A stretch of DNA of 25,355 nucleotides from JBPBQZ01 sp050955105 (GCA_050955105.1 JBPBQZ010000008.1:1-25355), one strand, 5' to 3'; shown: positions 6,660 to 15,820, counted from the first letter of the stretch. Made by a program: numbers and translations. The notes: a model not told the origin generated them from the letters alone.

Positions 6660-9600
6660 ATGTCCAATGTAGCCCGCGCGGCGCCTAGCCGTCGTCAACC
6701 CGCCCGCGCCGCCGGTTCGCCGGCGCGTCCGCCCGGCCGTCCGCCGGTAGCGCCCAATCCGGTCGGGACCGTGACCTTCCCCGAGGCCTTGCCGGTCAGC
6801 GCGCGGCGCGACGAGATTATCCGCGCGCTGCAGGCGCACCAGGTGCTGGTGGTGAGCGGCGAAACCGGTTCCGGCAAAACCACCCAGTTGCCAAAAATCT
6901 GCCTGTCGATCGGGCGTGGGCTCGGCGCGGGCGGCACCGGCCTGATCGGCCATACGCAGCCGCGCCGCATCGCCGCCAGCGCCACGGCGCGGCGCATTGC
7001 CGAAGAATTGAATTCGCCGCCTGGCCAGATCGTCGGCTACAAGGTGCGCTTCAACGATACGCTCGGGCCCGGCGCCTCGGTCAAATTGATGACCGATGGC
7101 ATCCTGCTGGCAGAAACGCAGGGCGACCCACTGCTGCGTGCCTACGACACGCTGATCATCGACGAGGCGCACGAACGCAGTCTCAACATCGACTTCCTGC
7201 TGGGCTACTTGCGGCAATTGCTGCCACGCCGACCCGATCTGAAGCTGATCGTCACCTCGGCCACCATCGATGCGGCGCGCTTTGCCGAGTTCTTTGCGCA
7301 AGACGGCAAGCCGGCACCGGTGATCCAGGTCAGCGGACGCATGTTTCCGGTGGAGATTCGCTATCGGCCGGTGCAGGCGCCCGGCGAGGCGCCGCGCATC
7401 AGCGCTCGCGAGGGCGCTCAAATGGCGGCGTCACCCGCCGATGCGACCGCGTCCGCTGCCGCGCCGCCAGCCGCCGCGAGCAAGCCGGTGATCTCTTATG
7501 CCCCGTCGCCCAGCAACATCGCGACGTCGAAGCCTGCCGCCAGTACCACCCAAGCGGGCCGCGCCGCGCGCGAGCGCGACATGGTCGATGCGATTGTCGA
7601 TGCGGTGGACGAACTCTGCCGCGCAGGGCCAGGCGACGTGCTGGTGTTCCTGGCCGGCGAACGCGAAATTCGCGAATGCGCGGAAGCGCTGCGCAAGCAT
7701 CATCCGCCGCACACTGAGATCCTGCCGCTGTTCGCGCGGCTGTCGGCCGCCGAGCAGGAACGGGTATTCAAGCTGTCGAATGCGCGCCGTGTTGTGCTGG
7801 CGACCAACGTTGCCGAAACCTCGTTGACCGTGCCGGGGATTCGCTACGTGGTGGACACGGGCCTGGCGCGCGTCAAACGCTATTCGTATCGGCAGAAGGT
7901 CGAACAATTGCAGATCGAGCCGATCTCGCAGGCGGCCGCCAACCAGCGCGCAGGGCGCTGCGGTCGCGTGGCCGACGGTATCTGCATCCGGCTGTATGAG
8001 GAAAGCGACTATCAGAGCCGCGCCGCCTACACCGATCCGGAAATCTTGCGCGCGTCGCTGGCCGCGGTGATTCTGCGAATGAAAGCGCTGCGGCTTGCCG
8101 ACATCGAAGCTTTTCCGTTCCTCGAGCCGCCCCCCAAACGCGCGATCGCCGACGGCTATCAGTTATTGATGGAACTGGGCGCTATCGACGATGCGCTGGC
8201 GCTAACCGAAATCGGCGGCCAACTGGCGCGCCTGCCGGTCGATCCTCGCGTGGGCCGCATGATCCTGGCGGCGCGCGACGAGAATGCGCTGGCCGAGATG
8301 GTGATCATCGCCAGCGCACTGTCGGTGCAAGATCCGCGCGATCGGCCTATCGAAGCACAGGAAGCGGCCGACGCGTCGCATCGCCAGTTCGCCGACGAGC
8401 GCTCGGAATTCCTCTCGTGGCTCAAGCTTTGGCAATGGTATGAGACCGCGCTGGAACAGAAGAAATCGAATCGACAGTTGACGCAACTGTGCCGCGACAA
8501 CTTCCTGTCGTCATTGCGTTTGCGCGAATGGCGCGACGTGCATACGCAGATCCTGGCGGTGGTGCGCGAGCATGGCTGGCGCATCGGCGAGACGCCGGCC
8601 ACGGTCGAGCAGATTCACCTGTCGCTGCTGGCCGGTCTGCTCGGCAATATCGGGCTGAAAGCGGATGACGAGCCGCATTATCTGGGCGCGCGGGGCATCA
8701 AGTTCTTCCTCTGGCCGGGCTCGACGCTGGTGAAGAAAGCGGGCCGCTGGGTGGTAGCCGCGGAAATGGTCGAAACCAGTCGCTTGTTCGCGCGCGGCAT
8801 CGGCAAGGTCGAACCGACCTGGATCGAACGCGCCGGCGCGCATCTGCTTAAAAAATCGGTGGCCGAGCCGCATTGGGAGCGCAAGGCGGCACGCGTGATG
8901 GCCTACGAGCGCGGCACGCTGTATGGGCTGCCGGTATATCAGCGCCGCAAGGTGGGCTTTGGCGAACAGGACCCGGCGCTGGCGCGCGAGCTTTTCATCC
9001 GCCATGCACTGGTGGCGGGTGATTTCGAGACGCGGCGGCCGTTCCTGGCGCACAACCGTCGCTTGGTGGCGGATATCGAGCAACTGGAGCACAAGTCGCG
9101 GCGCCAGGACGTATTGGTGGACGATGGTTTGATCTTCGCCTTCTACGACCATTGGCTGCCGGCGCATATCCATACCGGTGCGCAGTTCGAGAAATGGTAC
9201 GACGCGGAAGCTGCAGGGCAGGCGCGCGACCAGCGCTTATTGTTTTTGTCGCGCGACGACTTGATGCGGCACGAAGCGGCGGGCATTACCACCGATGTGT
9301 TCCCCAAACAATTGTCGATGGGCGGCCATGAGATGCCGCTCAGTTATCACTTCGAACCAGGTTCGCCGCGCGACGGCGTGACCCTCACGCTGCCTCTGTT
9401 GGCCTTGAACCAGATCGACGCGCGGCGTTGCGAATGGCTGGTGCCGGGCATGCTGAAAGAGAAGGTGCAGGCGCTGCTGAAATCGCTGCCGCAGAAGTTG
9501 CGCCGCCATTGCGTGCCGCTGCCGGACTATGCGGCGGCATTCGCCGAGCGCTCGGCCGGTCAACTCCAGGGGTTGGTGGCGGCGCTCGCCGCCGATATCA

Positions 9601-10868
9601 GCACGCAGACGCCGGCTACGGTGCGGCCCGAAGACTTCAAGCTTGAGTCGCTGCCGCCGCACCTGTTCATGAATTTCAAGGTGGTGGACGAGCACGGACG
9701 GCAGTTGGCGATGGCGCGCAGCCTCGCGCAGTTGCGCGCCGAACTCGGCCGCGAGGCGCAACAGCAATTCCACAACTTCGCCGCGCGCGTGGTGCTGCCG
9801 GCCGAGCCGGGGATGCCGCTGCAGGCGTCTAGTGCGGCGCCGCGGTCGACAGATGCGGCGGGGCCGGGACAGGTACCCGCGTTACGCCCGGGAAAGACGC
9901 GCGGGCAGGAGCGGGCGCATGCGTCGACAGCTGCTGGCGCCGGAAAGGGCAAGGCGCTGGCAACTGATGCCGCCGTAGCGCCGGGCGCTGCGCTCTTGAA
10001 TACATCCGGTGCGATGATCTACGACAATCTGCAGGACTGGAGCTTCGGCGAGCTGCCCGAACTGCTGGAGATTCGCCGCGACGGACGCACCTTCTACGGC
10101 TATCCGGCGCTCGTCGACTGTGCCACGCATTGTGAGATACGCGTGTTCGACACGCCGGCCGATGCGGCGCGCATGCACCGTGCCGGCCTGCGTCGTCTAT
10201 TGGCGCTGCAATGGCGCGACATCGTCAAGTATCTTGAAAAGAATCTGCCAGGCATGCAGCGCATGGCGATGCAATACATGCCGCTGGGAACGCTTGAGGA
10301 ATTGCGCGAACAGATCATCGATCGCGCGATCGACCGCGCCGGGCTGCAGGAGCCGTTGCCACACGATGCGGCCAGTTTCGCGGCGCGTCGTGAAGCTGGC
10401 CGCGAACGCCTGTCGCTGCTGGCGCAGGAGGCCGCACGCCTGGTCGCACGCATTCTCGACGACTATGCGGATGTCTCGAAAAAGCTGATGCAGGCCAAGA
10501 GCTTCGGCGCGGCCTACGAAGATATGCGCCAGCAGTTGGCCGGCCTGGTCGGCAAACGCTTCGTCGCGCAAACGCCGGACCAGCAGCTCAGTCATCTGCC
10601 GCGCTATCTGCAGGGCATTGCCTTGCGCATTACCAAGCTGAAAGGCGACCCGGCGCGCGACACCCGCATGTCGGCCGGGTTGATGCCGCTGCTGCAGAAC
10701 TTTCAACGCACGCTGACGCAGCAACGCGAGTTTGCCGACGAGCGCCTCGACGAGTTTCGCTGGCTGCTGGAAGAGCTGCGGGTTTCGCTGTTTGCCCAGG
10801 AGTTGCGCACGCCGCAGCCGGTATCGACCAAGCGGCTGCAAAAGATCTGGGAATCGCTGCGGCGCTAG
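6660..10868 (+). CDS. hrpA: ATP-dependent RNA helicase HrpA (DEAH family)
   Basis: HrpA is a very large DEAH-box RNA helicase, linked in E. coli to mRNA processing and rescue of stalled ribosomes. The 1402-residue product has an N-terminal Pro/Arg-rich tail (1-40), then motif I GETGSGKTT (67-75), motif II DEAH (168-171), motif III SAT (200-202) and motif VI QRAGRCGR (429-436). After these come the winged-helix/ratchet and OB-fold regions and the long HrpA-specific C-terminal domain containing LPDYAAAF and LPPHLFMNFKVVDEHGRQLA. Two low-complexity Ala/Ser/Pro linkers stand out: about residues 245-300, between the two helicase core domains, and about 1050-1110, inside the C-terminal region. Size matches the proteobacterial family (about 1300-1400). 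No Shine-Dalgarno precedes ATG 6660; the nearby TATAAT would make the mRNA nearly leaderless. Confidence 0.97.
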   Translation: MSNVARAAPSRRQPARAAGSPARPPGRPPVAPNPVGTVTFPEALPVSARRDEIIRALQAHQVLVVSGETGSGKTTQLPKICLSIGRGLGAGGTGLIGHTQPRRIAASATARRIAEELNSPPGQIVGYKVRFNDTLGPGASVKLMTDGILLAETQGDPLLRAYDTLIIDEAHERSLNIDFLLGYLRQLLPRRPDLKLIVTSATIDAARFAEFFAQDGKPAPVIQVSGRMFPVEIRYRPVQAPGEAPRISAREGAQMAASPADATASAAAPPAAASKPVISYAPSPSNIATSKPAASTTQAGRAARERDMVDAIVDAVDELCRAGPGDVLVFLAGEREIRECAEALRKHHPPHTEILPLFARLSAAEQERVFKLSNARRVVLATNVAETSLTVPGIRYVVDTGLARVKRYSYRQKVEQLQIEPISQAAANQRAGRCGRVADGICIRLYEESDYQSRAAYTDPEILRASLAAVILRMKALRLADIEAFPFLEPPPKRAIADGYQLLMELGAIDDALALTEIGGQLARLPVDPRVGRMILAARDENALAEMVIIASALSVQDPRDRPIEAQEAADASHRQFADERSEFLSWLKLWQWYETALEQKKSNRQLTQLCRDNFLSSLRLREWRDVHTQILAVVREHGWRIGETPATVEQIHLSLLAGLLGNIGLKADDEPHYLGARGIKFFLWPGSTLVKKAGRWVVAAEMVETSRLFARGIGKVEPTWIERAGAHLLKKSVAEPHWERKAARVMAYERGTLYGLPVYQRRKVGFGEQDPALARELFIRHALVAGDFETRRPFLAHNRRLVADIEQLEHKSRRQDVLVDDGLIFAFYDHWLPAHIHTGAQFEKWYDAEAAGQARDQRLLFLSRDDLMRHEAAGITTDVFPKQLSMGGHEMPLSYHFEPGSPRDGVTLTLPLLALNQIDARRCEWLVPGMLKEKVQALLKSLPQKLRRHCVPLPDYAAAFAERSAGQLQGLVAALAADISTQTPATVRPEDFKLESLPPHLFMNFKVVDEHGRQLAMARSLAQLRAELGREAQQQFHNFAARVVLPAEPGMPLQASSAAPRSTDAAGPGQVPALRPGKTRGQERAHASTAAGAGKGKALATDAAVAPGAALLNTSGAMIYDNLQDWSFGELPELLEIRRDGRTFYGYPALVDCATHCEIRVFDTPADAARMHRAGLRRLLALQWRDIVKYLEKNLPGMQRMAMQYMPLGTLEELREQIIDRAIDRAGLQEPLPHDAASFAARREAGRERLSLLAQEAARLVARILDDYADVSKKLMQAKSFGAAYEDMRQQLAGLVGKRFVAQTPDQQLSHLPRYLQGIALRITKLKGDPARDTRMSAGLMPLLQNFQRTLTQQREFADERLDEFRWLLEELRVSLFAQELRTPQPVSTKRLQKIWESLRR

Positions 10869-10900
10869 CGGTTGTCGACTCGACACCACATTGCGCGACG

Positions 10901-10917
10901 GGCGCGCCATGCGCGCC
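10901..10917 (+). terminator. GC-rich hairpin after hrpA (possible weak terminator)
   Basis: GGCGCGC (10901-10907) and GCGCGCC (10911-10917) form a perfect 7-bp stem with a CAT loop, 32 bases after the hrpA stop. It is followed by GCGTTTATC rather than a true T-tract, so termination would be inefficient or Rho-assisted. Confidence 0.35.
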
Positions 10918-10939
10918 GCGTTTATCTCGAAAATACCTC

Positions 10940-10945
10940 TACAAT
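10940..10945 (+). promoter_or_regulatory. Possible -10 element (TACAAT) for the beta-propeller gene
   Basis: TACAAT matches the sigma-70 -10 consensus at five of six positions and lies 34 nt before the ATG at 10980. No good -35 hexamer is seen. AGGA at 10971-10974 gives a ribosome-binding site 5 nt before the start codon. Confidence 0.35.
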
Positions 10946-10979
10946 TGCGGCTATTCGCTGACAGGCAAACAGGATTTCC

Positions 10980-11981
10980 ATGCGCCATTCGTTTTTCAGT
11001 CGGGCCGTGCCGGCGCTGCTCATCGCGACGGCGGCCTGGCTGGCCCCCGTCGCGGCCTCGGCCGGCACTATCGTCGTACTCAATTCCGCCGAAGCCAGCA
11101 TCTCGCTGATCGACGAGGCCACCGAGCAGGTAACGGAAACCTTCCCGGTCGGCAAAGAGCCGCATCACTTGATGGCAACGCCCGACAACCAATCGTTGAT
11201 CGTGGCCAATTCGGTTTCGAATAATCTGACCTTCCTCGATCCCAAGACCGGCCGCATCCAGCGCTGGATCGAGAATATCGAAGATCCATACCAAATCGGT
11301 TTTTCGCCGGACAAGAAGTGGTTTGTTACCAACGGCCTGCGTCTGGACCGCGTCGATATTTACGGCTACGACGGACACAACCTCACGCTGGCGCGGCGCG
11401 TGCCGCTGGCCACCATGCCCAGCCATATGGCCTTCACGCGCGACAGTCGCATCGTCTTTATTTCGCTGCAGGTTTCAGGCGAAGTGGCGGCGCTTGATCT
11501 GGCCACGCAGACCGTGCTGTGGAAGATGAAGGTCGGCAAGGTGCCGGCCGGCTTGTGGATGACGCCGGGCGACAAATACTTGCTGGTAGGCATGACCGGC
11601 GAAGACGACGTGGCCGTGGTCGACTGGCGCACGCATACGGTGGTCAAGCGCATTCAGACCGGTCGCGGCGCGCACAATTTCCGCTCGCTGGTGGACGGTC
11701 GGCACGTTGCAGTGAGTAACCGTATCGCCGATACCATCAGCATTCTCGATGAAGAGACGCTGACACGCGTCGACGACATTACTGGCTTGTTGCCGGGCCC
11801 GGACGATATGGAACTGTCGGCCGACCGGCGCTACCTGTGGGTGACGTTCCGTTTCGCCAAACGCGTGGGCGTTATCGACCTCACCACGCGCAAGCTGCTG
11901 CGCACGATTCCGGTGGGACGCTCGCCGCATGGCATTTATTTCTATGACCGCGCGCCGTGGACTTCGCCGAACGGTGCCTGA
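10980..11981 (+). CDS. Exported YncE/YVTN-type beta-propeller protein
   Basis: The 333-residue protein starts with a classical Sec signal peptide: basic MRHSFFSR, a hydrophobic core to about residue 25, and a likely cleavage after ASA at 28. The mature part is a run of repeats of about 42 residues built on phrases such as TIVVLNSAEASISLID, FPVGKEPHHLMATPDNQSLI, NNLTFLDPKTG, SGEVAALDLATQTVL, VGKVPAGLWMTPGDKYLLVG and VGRSPHGIYF. This is the YVTN/lactonase-like seven-bladed beta-propeller pattern, and the protein probably acts in the periplasm. Family members include metal- or cytochrome-associated and polysaccharide-associated proteins, so no reaction can be named. The start has AGGA 5 nt upstream. 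The neighbours (hrpA upstream, hydroxylase 303 bp downstream) do not define its role. Confidence 0.85.
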   Translation: MRHSFFSRAVPALLIATAAWLAPVAASAGTIVVLNSAEASISLIDEATEQVTETFPVGKEPHHLMATPDNQSLIVANSVSNNLTFLDPKTGRIQRWIENIEDPYQIGFSPDKKWFVTNGLRLDRVDIYGYDGHNLTLARRVPLATMPSHMAFTRDSRIVFISLQVSGEVAALDLATQTVLWKMKVGKVPAGLWMTPGDKYLLVGMTGEDDVAVVDWRTHTVVKRIQTGRGAHNFRSLVDGRHVAVSNRIADTISILDEETLTRVDDITGLLPGPDDMELSADRRYLWVTFRFAKRVGVIDLTTRKLLRTIPVGRSPHGIYFYDRAPWTSPNGA

Positions 11982-12284
11982 TGCGGGCCTGAGCGCCGCG
12001 GCGCCGGAGTGGGTCGGACCGAGCCAGGCTGACCGGAGTGGGCCGAGTCGTGCCCAGCCGCGGCGCGGCTTACTCGAGTCGGCGGCTGCTTACGTCGCGC
12101 ACAGCGCGGGCGGGCTTTTGTGATACGCTCGGAGCGCCTGCAACCGCTGGCCGCCCGGCGACACTGGCGGCGCCCGCGGGGCACCAATCGCGGCCAACTT
12201 TAGTCAATACGTTTGCGGCCCTCGCGCGGGGCATGCGCGAAGGGTCGGCTGCGACGGCCCGCTTCAGCCAAGACGGTGGCACCC
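11982..12284 (+). other. Intergenic region, no gene supported
   Basis: This 303-base GC-rich stretch holds no frame with a convincing start or recognisable protein. It contains a direct repeat of CCGGAGTGGG (12004-12013 and 12033-12042), a hairpin AGCCGC/GCGGCT (12056-12070) and a hairpin CGCGC-ACA-GCGCG (12096-12108) followed by GGCGGGCTTTTG. The last could be a poor terminator for the beta-propeller gene. An in-frame upstream extension of the next gene (from 12213) is open, but it is basic, low in family-like content and unlikely to be translated. Confidence 0.5.
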
Positions 12285-13301
12285 ATGCTTCACACCCTGC
12301 TGAGCTTTTTCGATACCCTTATTTCCAACGCGCAGACGACGTTGTATATCCACGTCCTGCAGCCGATCTTCTATCGTTTTGACTGGATGGCCTACGACGA
12401 GGACGCCTACGACGCACTTTACTGGCCGCTCGCGGCATTAGTCGAAATCGTGCTGATGTATGCATTGCTGCGGCCGCTGGAGGCGCTGCGCCCCATCGAA
12501 CGCTGGAACAACCGCCGCGCGGTACGCGTCGACGCGCTGTACACCTGGATCACGCGCCTCGGACTCTTCAATTTCTTCTTTTTCCTGCTGCTGCAGCCGC
12601 TGTTCGACCGATTGCAGGCGTGGGCGCATCTGCACGGCTTCGAAACGCGTGATCTCGATAATCTGTGGCCGGGCGTTACCAGCCAGCCGCTGGTGGCCTT
12701 CCTACTGTATCTGGTGGTGCTCGATTTCATCGGTTATTGGTACCACCGGCTGCAACATTCGATCGGCGTCTGGTGGGAGTTGCACGCCGTGCATCACAGC
12801 CAGCATCAAATGTCTTTTTGGTCGGACGATCGCAACCACGTGCTCGACGATATCCTGCAATCCGCCGTGTTCGCGCTGGTGGCGCTCGCGATCGGCGTCG
12901 AGCCCTCGCAGTTCGTGGCGCTGGTGTTGCTCGGGCAGGTCGCGCAAAGCATTCAGCACGTGAACGCACGCCTGCCGTTCGGACCGGTGTTGAGCCGCGT
13001 GGTGGTGAGTCCTACTTTCCATCGCCGCCATCATGCGATCGGCCTGGGCCACGAGGGTCGCTATTCCGGCTGCAACTTCGGCGTGCTGTTTCCGTGGTGG
13101 GACATGTTGTTCGGCACCGCCTCGTGGTCGACCGAGCCGGTTGCAACCGGGATTCGCGAGCCCAAGGCCGGGTTGGGCGGACGCGTCCATTCCTATGGCG
13201 AGGGCTTCTGGGCGCACCAATGGCTGGCGTTCAAGCGCATCGGGCGCAGGCTGGCGGGGCGCGGGCGCGGCGACTACACGAACCGTGAAGTCAGCCGCTG
13301 A
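12285..13301 (+). CDS. Fatty acid hydroxylase / sterol desaturase family membrane protein
   Basis: This is an integral-membrane di-iron oxygenase of the fatty acid hydroxylase (ERG3/sterol desaturase) superfamily. Those enzymes hydroxylate or desaturate lipid chains using O2. The 338-residue product has several hydrophobic segments (about residues 45-65, 85-105, 130-150, 190-215). The histidine clusters that hold the di-iron centre are complete: YHRLQH (H154, H158), HAVHHSQH (H167, H170, H171, H174) and FHRRHH (H246, H249, H250). The C-terminus has SGCNFGVLFPWWDMLFGT, typical of the bacterial clade. ATG 12285 is chosen because the family N-terminus (MLHTLLSFFDTLI) begins there, although the frame is open further upstream. 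No clear Shine-Dalgarno is seen. The substrate is unknown. Confidence 0.88.
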   Translation: MLHTLLSFFDTLISNAQTTLYIHVLQPIFYRFDWMAYDEDAYDALYWPLAALVEIVLMYALLRPLEALRPIERWNNRRAVRVDALYTWITRLGLFNFFFFLLLQPLFDRLQAWAHLHGFETRDLDNLWPGVTSQPLVAFLLYLVVLDFIGYWYHRLQHSIGVWWELHAVHHSQHQMSFWSDDRNHVLDDILQSAVFALVALAIGVEPSQFVALVLLGQVAQSIQHVNARLPFGPVLSRVVVSPTFHRRHHAIGLGHEGRYSGCNFGVLFPWWDMLFGTASWSTEPVATGIREPKAGLGGRVHSYGEGFWAHQWLAFKRIGRRLAGRGRGDYTNREVSR

Positions 13302-13432
13302 CCCAGCGCCAGCGAGTCCGAGCGCCGCCGGGCGAAGCGCCGCCGGGCCGGTAGCGCGAGCCCGGCATCCGCAAGCGCGATGGCGCACGGCGGCTCCCTG
13401 AATCTTTTCTCAGCACCTCTTCCCCGAGCCGC

Positions 13433-14278
13433 ATGAATCACCTGCTTCGATCCCTGGCCCGCGCGCTCACCGACATCGTGCATCCGCGCATGCTGTGGCT
13501 GACGGCCGCGCCATTCGTGCTGGCGGCCGTGCTGTGGGGGGTAGTCTTCTGGTTCGGCTGGGAATGGGCGGTGGCGACCGCGCGCGAGTGGCTGCAAGAC
13601 GGCATGTTCGCGCATACCTTCGACACCGCCTTGTCAGTGATCGGCTTCGCCAGCCTGCATTTCTTCATTGCGCCGCTGTTGGTGGCAGCAGTGCTGATGC
13701 CGCTCATCGCGGTGACTGCGCTGCTGCTGTCGGCGGCCATCTCGATGCCGTATGTGGTGAAGCACCTGCAGCGGCAGCGCTTCCCGAGCCTCGAAGCGCG
13801 GCGCGGCGGCGGGTGGTGGGGCAGTCTGCTGCACTCGCTCGGCGTTTCCGTCATTTTCCTGCTGCTGACACTCGTCACGCTGCCGCTGTGGCTGATCCCG
13901 CCGCTGTTCGCGATCCTGCCGCCACTGCTGTGGGGTTGGTTGGCGTATCGAGTGATGACCTATGATGCGCTGGCGCTGCACGCAGCGCGCGACGAACGCC
14001 GCGCCTTGATGCGCCGTCACCGCACGCCGCTGTTCGCGATCGGCGTGGCGACCGGCCTGCTCGGCATTCTGCCGACGCTGGTGTGGGCGTCGTCGGCGGC
14101 GCTGATCGTGCTGTTTCCGCTGCTGGCGCTTGCCGCAGTGTGGTTGTACGTGTGGATTTTCGTGTTTTCGGCGCTGTGGTTCGCGCACTATTGCCTGCAT
14201 GCGCTGGCGGCGCTGCGCGCCGAGCCGGCACCAATTTCATCGGAAAGCGCGCTGCGGCGCGGCTTGATCAAGGAGTAG
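13433..14278 (+). CDS. EI24 domain-containing integral membrane protein
   Basis: The 281-residue protein is strongly hydrophobic, with predicted membrane segments at about residues 20-45, 70-105, 135-170, 200-225 and 225-255. The layout, including the long double helix with IAPLLVAAVLMPLIAV followed by a cytosolic basic loop and LWGWLAYRVMTYDALA, resembles the EI24/CysZ-like family (Etoposide-induced 2.4). CysZ itself is a sulfate permease, but most proteobacterial members of this broader family have no known role, and transport of sulfate is not claimed here. ATG 13433 lies 131 bp after the hydroxylase gene. The 3' end carries the ribosome-binding site of the next gene, and only 3 bp separate the two, so translational coupling is likely. 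Confidence 0.8.
   Translation: MNHLLRSLARALTDIVHPRMLWLTAAPFVLAAVLWGVVFWFGWEWAVATAREWLQDGMFAHTFDTALSVIGFASLHFFIAPLLVAAVLMPLIAVTALLLSAAISMPYVVKHLQRQRFPSLEARRGGGWWGSLLHSLGVSVIFLLLTLVTLPLWLIPPLFAILPPLLWGWLAYRVMTYDALALHAARDERRALMRRHRTPLFAIGVATGLLGILPTLVWASSAALIVLFPLLALAAVWLYVWIFVFSALWFAHYCLHALAALRAEPAPISSESALRRGLIKE
14270..14275 (+). promoter_or_regulatory. Shine-Dalgarno AAGGAG inside the end of the EI24 gene
   Basis: AAGGAG lies within the last codons of the EI24 gene, 6 nt before ATG 14282. It fixes the start of the downstream CinA-type gene and indicates translational coupling of the pair. Confidence 0.75.
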
Positions 14279-14281
14279 CGA

Positions 14282-15148
14282 ATGGGCTTTGGACTGATCA
14301 TCATCGGCGACGAAATCCTTTCGGGCCGGCGTCTGGACAAGCATCTCACCAAGGTGATCGAACTGCTGGGCGCACGCGGACTGGCGCTGGACTGGGCCGA
14401 ATACGTGGGCGACGATCGGCAGCGCATCACGGCAACGCTGGCGCGCACCTTCGCGTCATCGGACGTGGTCTTTTCCACCGGCGGCATCGGCGCCACCCCC
14501 GACGACCACACGCGACAGTGCGCGGCCGCGGCGCTGGGCGTGCCGCTCGCCTTGCACCCGGAGGCGGGCGCGCTGATCATCAACCGCATCAAGGCGGCGG
14601 CCGCCGAGCGCAAGGGTCCGGACGGCCTGCCGACCGGCGCGGCGCCCGACTTCGATCTTCCTGAAAACCGCCATCGGCTGGCGATGGCCGAATTTCCGCG
14701 CGGTGCCTCGATCATTCCGAACCCGTACAACCAGATCGCCGGCTTCTCGTTCGGCCACCATCATTTCGTGCCTGGCTTCCCGGTCATGGCCTGGCCCATG
14801 ATCGAATGGGTGCTGGATGAGCACTACCAGTCCTTGCACCATCAAAGCGGCCACATCGAACGGGCCGTTATCGTTGCGGGCTTGATGGAAGCGACGGTGG
14901 CGCCGCTGATGAGCGAGATCGAGAATGAATTCGCCGGGGTGCGCGCGTTCAGCCTGCCGAGTGTCGGGGATGCAAAGCAGACCGGGGTGCGGGCGGGCCG
15001 CCATATCGAACTGGGCGTGAAGGGCGCGTCGAGCGTAGCGGACGCGGCCTTCGAACGCTTGAAGCAGGGTGTGTTGGCGTTGGGCGGCGAGATGTTCGAC
15101 GCCGAACCCGAAACCGGCACGGCACGCGACGGTGCCGCACCGGCCTGA
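14282..15148 (+). CDS. Competence/damage-inducible protein A-type (MoCF/molybdopterin-binding domain) protein
   Basis: The 288-residue protein begins with the MoaB/Mog (MoCF) fold seen in CinA: GLIIIGDEILSGRRLDKHL near the N-terminus, then VVFSTGGIGATPDDHTRQ at about 60-78, the phosphate/pterin-binding glycine-rich loop. Later come FPRGASIIPNPYNQIAG and a HHHFVPGFPVM block that match the stand-alone COG1058 proteins. It lacks the C-terminal nicotinamide-nucleotide amidase domain of full-length CinA. Stand-alone members are annotated as competence/damage-inducible protein A, but their reaction is not established; a nucleotide pyrophosphatase-like role, as for the CinA N-domain, is possible. 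The start is set by AAGGAG at 14270-14275. The last ~15 residues are Ala/Gly/Glu-rich and probably disordered. Confidence 0.85.
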   Translation: MGFGLIIIGDEILSGRRLDKHLTKVIELLGARGLALDWAEYVGDDRQRITATLARTFASSDVVFSTGGIGATPDDHTRQCAAAALGVPLALHPEAGALIINRIKAAAAERKGPDGLPTGAAPDFDLPENRHRLAMAEFPRGASIIPNPYNQIAGFSFGHHHFVPGFPVMAWPMIEWVLDEHYQSLHHQSGHIERAVIVAGLMEATVAPLMSEIENEFAGVRAFSLPSVGDAKQTGVRAGRHIELGVKGASSVADAAFERLKQGVLALGGEMFDAEPETGTARDGAAPA

Positions 15149-15161
15149 GCGCTAGCCGCCT

Positions 15162-15180
15162 GATCGCGACGATCGCGATC
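15162..15180. terminator. Perfect hairpin between convergent genes (possible bidirectional terminator)
   Basis: GATCGCG (15162-15168) and CGCGATC (15174-15180) form a 7-bp stem with a 5-nt loop, 13 bases after the CinA-type stop and 60 bases beyond the rhodanese stop. No T-tract adjoins it on either strand, so it may act weakly or only stabilise 3' ends. Confidence 0.35.
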
Positions 15181-15240
15181 CAGCGGCAGCCGGCGTCTAG
15201 CTGCCCGGCGGCCGCGCTGCCGCGCCGAGGTGCGGCGCTC

Positions 15241-15705
15241 TCACGCGCCGATCCACGGCAAGCCGCGGAAACACCAGCCGCCGACGCTTTTGCGATGGCC
15301 CTGGCTGTCCTTGTCTCCCTCGAAACCTTCCAGCAGATCAAACGCGCGCGTGAAGCCGGCTTTCGCCGCGGCAGCCGCAGCCAGTTTCGAGCGCGCCGCG
15401 CTGCGACACAGCAGCAGGATCGGCGTGTCCGGTCCGGCCAGCTCGTGTAATTGCGCGATGAACTGTTCGTTATGCACGCCGCCCGGATAACGCGTCCATT
15501 CCAGGTGCGCATATTGGTGGTCGTCGAGGAGCGGCCGGCCCACCCAGTCGAGTTCGGCGCGTGTGCGCACGTCGATCATGCGGGCTTCCGGCAGCGCTTG
15601 CAGCAGTTCAAACGCCTCGGTCGGGGTGACAGCACCCGCGTAGGGCAGATGGCCTTCCGCGCGCCGTGCCTCGGCGCTCGCATACAGTTGTTCTACGGTG
15701 CTCAT
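15241..15705 (-). CDS. Rhodanese-like domain protein (sulfurtransferase)
   Basis: This 154-residue single-domain rhodanese moves sulfane sulfur through a cysteine persulfide. The family features are visible: AGAVTPTEAFELLQ, the conserved MIDVRTRAELDWVGR (D45, R47), and the active-site loop LLLCRSAARS with the catalytic Cys100 followed by the small/basic CRSAAR loop typical of thiosulfate:cyanide-type enzymes. The C-terminal LEGFEGDKDSQGHR and GWCFRGLPW match a betaproteobacterial subgroup. The frame is open upstream to 15828, but ATG 15705 (MSTVEQLY) matches the family N-terminus, and the extra 41 residues would cross the glnA control region. It is divergent from glnA. A role in sulfur or tRNA thiolation chemistry is possible but not shown. 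Confidence 0.9.
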   Translation of the reverse strand: MSTVEQLYASAEARRAEGHLPYAGAVTPTEAFELLQALPEARMIDVRTRAELDWVGRPLLDDHQYAHLEWTRYPGGVHNEQFIAQLHELAGPDTPILLLCRSAARSKLAAAAAAKAGFTRAFDLLEGFEGDKDSQGHRKSVGGWCFRGLPWIGA

Positions 15706-15781
15706 GGTCAGGTCAATCGCCGGCAGAGTAAAGCGCCATTCTAGCGCCGCACTCACCAACAGCGTGCTGCCATCAATCATG

Positions 15782-15798
15782 TGCTTAAATACGGTGCG
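15782..15798 (+). promoter_or_regulatory. Upstream NtrC-like binding site of glnA
   Basis: TGCTTAAATACGGTGCG agrees with the NtrC consensus TGCACCAAAATGGTGCA at 11 of 17 positions. The right half-site GGTGC is exact; the left half keeps only TGC. Its centre is about 124 bp before the predicted glnA start and 39 bp from the second site. Confidence 0.4.
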
Positions 15799-15820
15799 CG
15801 CACTTTTTGAGAGCATGGGA

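Noticed and set aside
10197..11426. A 409-codon minus-strand frame spanning the hrpA end and beta-propeller start
   Set aside because: It crosses two well-supported genes and their intergenic region, has no recognisable motif, and has shadow-like composition.
12213..12284. 24-codon upstream extension of the fatty acid hydroxylase
   Set aside because: Basic, non-conserved residues with a non-ATG start; the family N-terminus begins at ATG 12285.
13322..13348. Tandem GCGCCGCCGGGC repeats before the EI24 gene
   Set aside because: Only two 12-bp copies in very GC-rich DNA; likely simple-sequence coincidence, no array.
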